Below are positions 59,062-64,000 of a stretch of 64,000 bases of DNA, one piece after another (within the stretch, counting starts at the first letter, position 1; every line of letters begins with the position of its first letter). The notes beneath the pieces are model-generated. The model was not told the origin of the DNA, ran no database searches, and was given only the letters and a program-made list of their open reading frames with translations. The stretch covers positions 2,294,001 through 2,358,000 of the forward strand of contig NZ_CP065521.1 in the NCBI RefSeq assembly GCF_018986735.1, in the 5' to 3' direction. Both the position numbers and the translations under genes were made by a program. Origin of the DNA: Schaalia sp. 19OD2882 (GTDB lineage Bacteria; Actinomycetota; Actinomycetes; Actinomycetales; Actinomycetaceae).

Positions 59062-59142
59062 GACGAGGGCGGATCCGGTGGTCGACATCACCGCACCACC
59101 TCCCTCGAAAGGCCGCCACGGCGCATCGAGGCCGCCCTCGTC
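59062..59142. repeat. 11-bp inverted repeat GACGAGGGCGG / CCGCCCTCGTC
   Basis: Perfect arms at 59062-59072 and 59132-59142, 59 bases apart, in the 315-base gap between tRNA-Arg and the aldo/keto reductase. Further example of the recurrent GACGAGGGCG motif. No gene in the gap. Confidence 0.4.
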
Positions 59143-59245
59143 CCCAAGACACTGCCGGAGGTGACCACTCGGGTGGACAATGGTTCCTACGGCCCACCCG
59201 CCGACGCCGCCGGCCGCCCGCCCTTTCGACCTGCAAGGACACCTG

Positions 59246-60325
59246 ATGAGCACCGACGCCACGATCCCCACATTGGACACCACCCCCATCGCCCCGCAGC
59301 AGCTGGACCCCGTGTGGCGGGCCGACCCCGGGCGCTACGAGGGCGCGGGCGCCGTCCGTCGACGCTGCGGCCGCTCAGGCCTGGATCTGCCGGCGATCTC
59401 GCTGGGCTTCTGGCACAACTTCGGCGCCGACCGCCCACTGAGCATCCAACGGGACATCATTCGCGCGGCCTTCGACGCCGGCATCACGCAATTCGACTTG
59501 GCCAACAACTACGGGGTCCCCTACGGTTCGGCCGAAGAGAACTTCGGCCACCACATGGACCACGACCTGCGGCCCTACCGTGACGAGCTCATCATCACCA
59601 CCAAGGCCGGCTACGACATGTGGCCAGGGCCGTACGGTGCGGGAGGCTCGGGCCGCAAGTACATGCTGGCCTCCTTGGACCAGTCCCTCAAACGCATGCG
59701 CCTGGAGTACGTGGACATCTTCTACAGCCACCGCTTCGACTCGACCACGCCGCTCGAAGAAACCATCGGCGCCCTGGACCAGGCGGTGCGCAGCGGCAAG
59801 GCCCTGTACGCGGGCATCTCCTCCTACGACCCGGAGCAGACGCGGCGCGCCGTGGAACTGGCGCGCGAAGTCCACCTGCCGCTGGTGGTGAACCAACCGC
59901 GTTACTCGATGCTGGACCGCACGGTGGAGAAGGGGTTGCTGGCGACCTGCGACGAGCTGGGCCTGGGCACTGCGGTCTTCAGCCCGCTGGCCCAGGGGCT
60001 GCTGACCTCGCGCTACTTGGGGGAGAATCGGATCCCTGCGGGTTCACGCATGACCGGACAGCGCTTCCTGACGACTTCGACCTTGACGCAGGACCGCCTT
60101 GCCCACCTGCATGCGCTTGCGAACATCGCGGCAGCGCGCGGCCAGTCCTTGGCGCAGATGGCTCTTGCGTGGCTGCTGCGCGATCCCAGGGTGACCACGG
60201 TGCTCGTCGGGGCTTCGTCCGTGGCTCAGCTGCAGGACAACTTGGGGTGCTTGGCGAACACGGACTTCGACGAGGCCGAGTTGGCGCAGATCGACAAGCA
60301 TTCGCAGGCGGCCGCCCTCGCGTGA
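59246..60325 (+). CDS. mgrA: aldo/keto reductase, L-glyceraldehyde-3-phosphate reductase type
   Basis: 359-residue NADPH-dependent oxidoreductase of the YghZ/MgrA group. Catalytic tetrad visible: D in FDLANNYG with its Y, K in IITTKAGYDMWPGPYG, and H in FYSHRFDSTTPLEE. WPGPYGAGGSGRKYMLASLDQS is the signature of this subgroup. Reduces toxic aldehydes such as methylglyoxal and L-glyceraldehyde 3-phosphate in E. coli. ATG at 59246 (GACACCTG before it is a weak site); a longer in-frame start is unlikely. Confidence 0.9.
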   Translation: MSTDATIPTLDTTPIAPQQLDPVWRADPGRYEGAGAVRRRCGRSGLDLPAISLGFWHNFGADRPLSIQRDIIRAAFDAGITQFDLANNYGVPYGSAEENFGHHMDHDLRPYRDELIITTKAGYDMWPGPYGAGGSGRKYMLASLDQSLKRMRLEYVDIFYSHRFDSTTPLEETIGALDQAVRSGKALYAGISSYDPEQTRRAVELAREVHLPLVVNQPRYSMLDRTVEKGLLATCDELGLGTAVFSPLAQGLLTSRYLGENRIPAGSRMTGQRFLTTSTLTQDRLAHLHALANIAAARGQSLAQMALAWLLRDPRVTTVLVGASSVAQLQDNLGCLANTDFDEAELAQIDKHSQAAALA

Positions 60326-60326
60326 G

Positions 60327-60381
60327 GGACGAATCTCACGGAATCATGGACGAATCTCGCGGAGAGACGGACGAATCCCAC
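60327..60381 (+). repeat. three GGACGAATCTCRC repeats, 21-bp phased (array B)
   Basis: Copies at 60327-60339, 60348-60360 and 60369-60381 (the last with one change, CCCAC). Spacing is exactly 21 bases each time, i.e. two turns of the helix. The array begins one base after the aldo/keto reductase stop and lies 90 bases before the MerR-type gene. Confidence 0.65.
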
Positions 60382-60470
60382 GCCAAGAGTCGACCTGCCG
60401 GACGCCCGCCCTCAACTGCCGCATTCTCCCTGTTGACCCTCACGCGACGTGAGGCCCGAGGCTGGATCAC

Positions 60471-61325
60471 ATGGGAGATCCTTGGAGCATGACCCACATG
60501 CCCGTCACCACCCACACCCCCTCGGACATCCAGGGAGACGGCCTGACCGTCGGTCAGGTCGCCGCCCTCGTGGGAGTGAGTGTGCGGACCCTGCACCACT
60601 GGGACCAGATCGGGCTTGCCTCGCCTTCGTCACGCACATGGTCGGGCTATCGGGTCTACGAGGACGCCGATGTTGCGCGGGTCCAGCAGGTCCTGGTCTA
60701 CCGCGAGACTGGGATGGCGCTGGCCGACATCGCCGAGGTCCTCGACTCCCCCGGGGCTGATGCGCGCACGCATCTGGAGCTGCAGCGCCAGGCTCTGCTG
60801 GATCGGATCGCCCATCTGCAGCGGATGGTCCGCGCAGTGGACACGATGATGGAGAGACACGACATGGGCAATGAACTGACGAACGCCGAGAGGGCGGAGT
60901 TGCTGGGCGCTGAATGGTCCAACTGGGAGAAGTACCACGACGAGGCTGAACAGCGCTGGGGTGACACCGCGGCTTGGGCGCAGAGTCGCGAGCGACAGGC
61001 ACGCATGTCCCGTGAGGACTGGACGCGGGTCAAGGACGAGGCCGAACGGCTTGAGACAGACCTTGCTTCGGCAATGATGGCGGGCGTCCAACCGGGTTCA
61101 GCCGAGGCGAATGCACTGGCGGAGAGACATCGCGCATCCATCGACCAGTGGTTCGACACAAGTCTGGAACGGCAGGTCTGCATCGCTCGCGGATACGTGG
61201 CGGACACGCGATTCGCCGCGCACTACGACAAGCGCGCCGCAGGCCTGGCGGCTTGGCTGGTCGACATCATCAACGCGAATGCGCGCGCACAGGGGGTCGA
61301 TCCCGACAGCGCCCAGTGGGGCTGA
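60471..61325 (+). CDS. MerR-family regulator with TipAS-type ligand domain
   Basis: Up to 284 residues. MerR helix-turn-helix: TVGQVAALVGVSVRTLHHWDQIGL, then SGYRVYEDADVARVQQVLVYRETGM, followed by a coiled coil (residues 90-130). The C-terminal TipAS domain (from about 145: ELLGAEWSNWEKYHDEAEQRWGDT to the end) in relatives binds thiopeptide-like drugs covalently through a cysteine; here a cysteine stands in RQVCIARGYVADTRF. Start is ATG 60471, 60489 or 60498. Array B upstream and array C downstream are close. Confidence 0.9.
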   Translation: MGDPWSMTHMPVTTHTPSDIQGDGLTVGQVAALVGVSVRTLHHWDQIGLASPSSRTWSGYRVYEDADVARVQQVLVYRETGMALADIAEVLDSPGADARTHLELQRQALLDRIAHLQRMVRAVDTMMERHDMGNELTNAERAELLGAEWSNWEKYHDEAEQRWGDTAAWAQSRERQARMSREDWTRVKDEAERLETDLASAMMAGVQPGSAEANALAERHRASIDQWFDTSLERQVCIARGYVADTRFAAHYDKRAAGLAAWLVDIINANARAQGVDPDSAQWG

Positions 61326-61338
61326 AGTCACGGGCGGG

Positions 61339-61392
61339 GACGAGGGCGTTCGGGGGTGGGCTCTTCATGGACGAGCCCACCGCGCCCTCGTC
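61339..61392 (+). terminator. long nested hairpin after the MerR gene
   Basis: Outer stem GACGAGGGCG / CGCCCTCGTC (61339-61348, 61383-61392) and inner stem GGTGGGCTC / GAGCCCACC (61355-61363, 61373-61381). It lies 14 bases after the MerR stop. Likely transcription terminator. Confidence 0.7.
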
Positions 61393-61481
61393 CTCGTGGC
61401 GCCGCTGGCCCTCGTCCCGGCCGGGCTCCCACTGTCCGCTCGACCCCCACCCTCGTCCTGTCCGCCGGAGGGACAGGTGAC

Positions 61482-61515
61482 GGACGAATCTCACCAAGGG
61501 ATGGACGAATCTCGC
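61482..61515 (+). repeat. two GGACGAATCTCRC repeats, 21-bp phased (array C)
   Basis: Copies at 61482-61494 and 61503-61515, 21 bases apart. A short hairpin CCTGTCC / GGACAGG (61457-61477) stands directly before it. The array is 60 bases past the end of the minus-strand glycosyltransferase gene. Confidence 0.6.
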
Positions 61516-61574
61516 GGTGAGGGAGGGTGGGAAGGAGGGACAGGGGCTTGGCGTCGACCAGCACCCGCCTGCTG

Positions 61575-63344
61575 TCAGTGCGCCGGAAGCAGGAAGGGGT
61601 CGCGCACGGCCGGCTCGGGAGGCGCGAAGGCCTCCAGGTTGTGGCTGCCGGGGAAGCCGGTCGGGCCGCTCGCAGGCGGCTCCTCCTCTTCCGTCCCGTA
61701 GTTGGAGTACATCGTCATCAAAGGCGAGAGCATCGCAGGGACCACCAACAAGAGGACGGGCAGCACCGAACCCATCATCACCCAGGAGATCGTCGACAGG
61801 ACGATTCCGAACAGCAGCTCCTTGACGTTGAAGCGCAGCGACTCCAGGAAGCCGATCCGACGCGTGTCCTTCGGGGTGACCAGGAAGACCGCCTTCTTGC
61901 CGAACAGGGACAGGAAGGACGACTCAAGGCTCACGTAGAACATGGACCCGTACAGCAGCACTGCCGAGAGCAGGTACTTGAGCAGTCCAAGGAATCCGAG
62001 TGAACGCGTGTGCCAGATGATGTCATTGAGCATCGGCGCCACGAGGAACATGATCGTGGGCACCAGCAGCCACGCGGGATAGTGCAGGTCGTAGCCCAGG
62101 GCCGGGAAGACCACGACGTTCATGATCAGGTACAGCGAGAAGAACACCGTCAACGGCAAGTTGTACGTGAACAGGATGATGTCGAGCTTCTCGTACCACC
62201 TGAGGGGTGAAGTGAGAATCCTCTTCGTGTACTGCTTGATGAACTCCATGTTGCCTTGCGTCCACTTCGAGTGGCGCTTCTTGAAGGCGAGGTAGTCGAC
62301 GGGGTATTCCTCTTCGCAGATGATGTCGTGGGCGAAGGAGACCCGGTAGCCCTTCATACGGGCCTCCAGGCTGAAGCACAGGTCTTCGGCCACCACGTGC
62401 GGGAATCCGCCCGCTGCCTGGTAGCACTCGCGGCTGATCATCGCGCCGTGACCCAGCAGAGACAGGAACCCGAAGCGCCCCTTCACCAGCTGGTAGGTGG
62501 GCCAGTGCGAATCGACGCCCACGGACAGCGTCTTCATGAAGCTGTTGCGGTTGCGGGAGGCCACGTGTGTGGCCTGCAGGATGCCGAGGTTCTTGTAGGA
62601 GCGGAAGTAGCGCAGGGCCTTGGTGATGAAGTCGGGCGGGATGATCTCGTCGCTGTCCAGCAGGACGAAGTAGTCGTAGTCGGTGCGCCCCCACAGGAAG
62701 TTGTTGATGTTGCCGGCCTTGAAACCTTCACGCCCCTCGCGGCGCACCACCGGGATGCCGCGGCTCCATGCGAACTCGTCGACCTGGCGCATGAATTCCG
62801 GGTCCTTGGAGTCGTCCAGGATGACCGTGCGGAAGTTCGCGTAGTCCTGGCGCATGGACAGGTCCAAACTCTCGGCGTTGAAGTCGTTGGCCGTGCAGTA
62901 GACCAGCAGGACGCGCTCGCCGGAGCGCCACACCTGCGGCCCGTCGAACTTCTCTTCGAGGCGCCGGTGGCCCAGGTAGTAGAAGGTCACGTAGACGATG
63001 TCCTTGAGGCCGTTCAGCCAGAAGTACGAGATGAACAAGGCATTGAAGACGACCAGTGCAGGAATCGCAAAGGCCTTGAATCCTTCGAGGGGCGCTCTGT
63101 TCTCCGCGTATGCGGACAGCAGCCAAGGGATCGTGAATCCGAAGAGAATCGCCCACACCATCAGCAGCACGATGTACAGCGTGTTCGTCGCCCTGATCAT
63201 CCGCATGTACTGACCAACCCACTTCCATGTCTCCACCAAAGCGCGTACGCCACAGAGCTCGAAGTGAGGTGGCGGCTGCCCTCGGTGTTCCTGGGGATCA
63301 CCGGAGTCGAGGTTGGCCCGACCGGGAGATGACCCTGTCAACAT
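61575..63344 (-). CDS. membrane glycosyltransferase family 2 (BcsA-like)
   Basis: About 589 residues. Two N-terminal helices (TLYIVLLMVWAILFGFTIPWLL and FAIPALVVFNALFIS), then a GT-A domain with the nucleotide-sugar motifs VILDDSKDPE and VLLDSDEII, the acceptor ED motif VVAEDLCFSLEARMKGYRV and KRHSKWTQGNMEF in place of QxxRW. Four or more C-terminal helices follow. This is the processive polysaccharide-synthase layout (cellulose/glucan-type), but no BcsB, PilZ or operon partner is present, so the product is unknown. The start is uncertain: ATG 63344, GTG 63236 or ATG 63206, none with a good ribosome site. Confidence 0.85.
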   Translation of the reverse strand: MLTGSSPGRANLDSGDPQEHRGQPPPHFELCGVRALVETWKWVGQYMRMIRATNTLYIVLLMVWAILFGFTIPWLLSAYAENRAPLEGFKAFAIPALVVFNALFISYFWLNGLKDIVYVTFYYLGHRRLEEKFDGPQVWRSGERVLLVYCTANDFNAESLDLSMRQDYANFRTVILDDSKDPEFMRQVDEFAWSRGIPVVRREGREGFKAGNINNFLWGRTDYDYFVLLDSDEIIPPDFITKALRYFRSYKNLGILQATHVASRNRNSFMKTLSVGVDSHWPTYQLVKGRFGFLSLLGHGAMISRECYQAAGGFPHVVAEDLCFSLEARMKGYRVSFAHDIICEEEYPVDYLAFKKRHSKWTQGNMEFIKQYTKRILTSPLRWYEKLDIILFTYNLPLTVFFSLYLIMNVVVFPALGYDLHYPAWLLVPTIMFLVAPMLNDIIWHTRSLGFLGLLKYLLSAVLLYGSMFYVSLESSFLSLFGKKAVFLVTPKDTRRIGFLESLRFNVKELLFGIVLSTISWVMMGSVLPVLLLVVPAMLSPLMTMYSNYGTEEEEPPASGPTGFPGSHNLEAFAPPEPAVRDPFLLPAH

Positions 63345-63579
63345 CCTTGACGTTATCAAGCTTTGACCACTTTGTATAACTTCTGGGATCGACAGCATGT
63401 GCACGTGTCTCGCAACGGCGTGTCGCAGATCACACGGTTGTCGGCGAATGTGCAGGTGGGAGGGACCGGGCAGCGGCGCACCGATTGACCATCCCTGAGA
63501 GCAGCATCACGTGCAGCCCTCCAGGACCAGAGTCGGGTCGCAGGCGACGGGCGGTCTCCAGGCCCGCCTGCCCACCATC

Positions 63580-63684
63580 TCGCACACAATGTGCGCCACC
63601 ACAACCAGTTGTGGCGGGAGAAAATGGCAAATTCCCGCCTGTTCCAGCATCTTCTGTGCTCTGGGCCACCAGCATTGTGTGCGA
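63580..63684. repeat. 105-bp element with perfect 12-bp terminal inverted repeats
   Basis: TCGCACACAATG at 63580-63591 and CATTGTGTGCGA at 63673-63684. Inside are the palindrome CCACAACCAGTTGTGG and a GGCGGGA / TCCCGCC stem, and the composition is richer in A/T than the surroundings. No coding potential. It has the build of a small MITE-like or structured element. No clear target duplication is seen. Confidence 0.4.
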
Positions 63685-63795
63685 AATGAATGCACCCCCG
63701 TAGATGGGTTGCGCTGCCACCGAGCTGGCTGAGCCGGTCGAGGTGGGTTTGGAACCTCACGCGGCCCGAGCGGGGCCGTGAGGTCTCGAAAGACG

Positions 63796-63828
63796 GACCG
63801 CCGACCCCGAGTTCCGGGGCCGGCGGTC
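63796..63828 (-). terminator. terminator of the right-edge surface protein gene
   Basis: GACCGCCG and CCCCG pair with CGGGG and CGGCGGTC across one A-C mismatch, 14 positions in all with a 5-base loop (AGTTC). It lies 38 bases past the stop of the minus-strand surface protein gene. Confidence 0.75.
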
Positions 63829-63865
63829 GTCCTCACTCACGCGACAGGCGATGGTTCACCACGCG

Positions 63866-64000
63866 TCACGATCGCCTGCGGCGCACACTGCCGATCAGCA
63901 ACCCGCCGCCGATCACCGCCAGCGCAGCCAGTCCTGCCAGCATTGCCGCCTGTCCGCCGGTGACAGGCAGGGAGGTTCCGCTGCCGCCCTTGCCGCCTTG
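63866..64000 (-). CDS. C-terminus of an LPXTG surface protein, cut by the right edge
   Basis: Minus-strand frame from the edge to the TGA at 63866-63868. The visible 44 residues have a Gly-rich stretch, then the sortase signal LPVTG, a hydrophobic helix (MLAGLAALAVIGGGLLIG) and the positive tail VRRRRS. This is a complete sorting signal, so the protein is a covalently wall-anchored surface protein. The rest of the gene is outside the window. Its own terminator is at 63796. Confidence 0.85.
   Translation of the reverse strand, partial: QGGKGGSGTSLPVTGGQAAMLAGLAALAVIGGGLLIGSVRRRRS

Noticed and set aside
60327..60381. CRISPR array
   Set aside because: Repeats are 13 bases with 8-base gaps and constant 21-bp phase; no spacers of CRISPR length and no cas genes.

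Overview
The window is high-GC DNA with dense short operons, GTG starts and frequent 1-4 bp ATGA/GTGA overlaps. It carries a single-chain type I fatty acid synthase together with acyl-CoA carboxylase, biotin ligase and BioY, sortase-type surface proteins, cell-wall-binding-repeat-2 proteins and ECF transporters. This combination suggests an actinobacterium of the Actinomycetaceae (Actinomyces/Schaalia-like), probably host-associated. That placement is inference from gene content only.

Layout. 1-6.9 kb (minus strand): two ECF transporter operons with MptD/Trep_Strep-type S components, separated by an RhtA-like exporter; the complete one lies behind a strong DtxR/IdeR-type iron box. 7.0-9.5 kb: msrB, a MscS channel, then tRNA-Glu, tRNA-Asp, tRNA-Phe and a terminator. 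9.7-18.4 kb: a TetR regulator, a 1549-residue 2-hydroxyacyl-CoA dehydratase activase-type protein divergent from a second TetR gene with a palindromic operator between them, a MinD-like ATPase, and a decayed stretch with several frame changes. 18.8-33.6 kb: birA-accA-accD-fas-acpS-bioY, one lipid/biotin operon. 33.8-41 kb: a secreted zinc-protease-like protein with cell-wall repeats, a COG2345-type regulator, tadA, upp, a broken AIM24 gene and an acetyltransferase. 41-45 kb: metQ, metI, metN and two fluC genes.

45-54.8 kb is a sugar-use locus. It has a LacI regulator, an ABC importer (two permeases and a lipoprotein) and, divergently, a wall-anchored GH16 glycosidase followed by a GH36 alpha-galactosidase. 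Two near-identical LacI-type operators sit in the divergent promoter region, one inside the spacer of a recognisable promoter. This reads as a complete route: cut an alpha-galactosyl-containing glycan at the surface, import the fragment, remove galactose inside.

54.8-64 kb: a thiamine-binding (DUF77) protein, gluQ, a small unknown, an XRE remnant with a VanZ-like gene, an AAA ATPase, tRNA-Arg(ACG), an aldo/keto reductase, a TipA-like MerR regulator, a membrane glycosyltransferase and, at the right edge, the C-terminus of an LPVTG surface protein.

The most unusual DNA-level signals are a short repeat (GGACGAATCTCRC) in phased 21-bp arrays at three nearby sites, a GACGAGGGCG motif reused as hairpin arms between genes, and a 105-bp element with perfect 12-bp inverted ends near the right edge.
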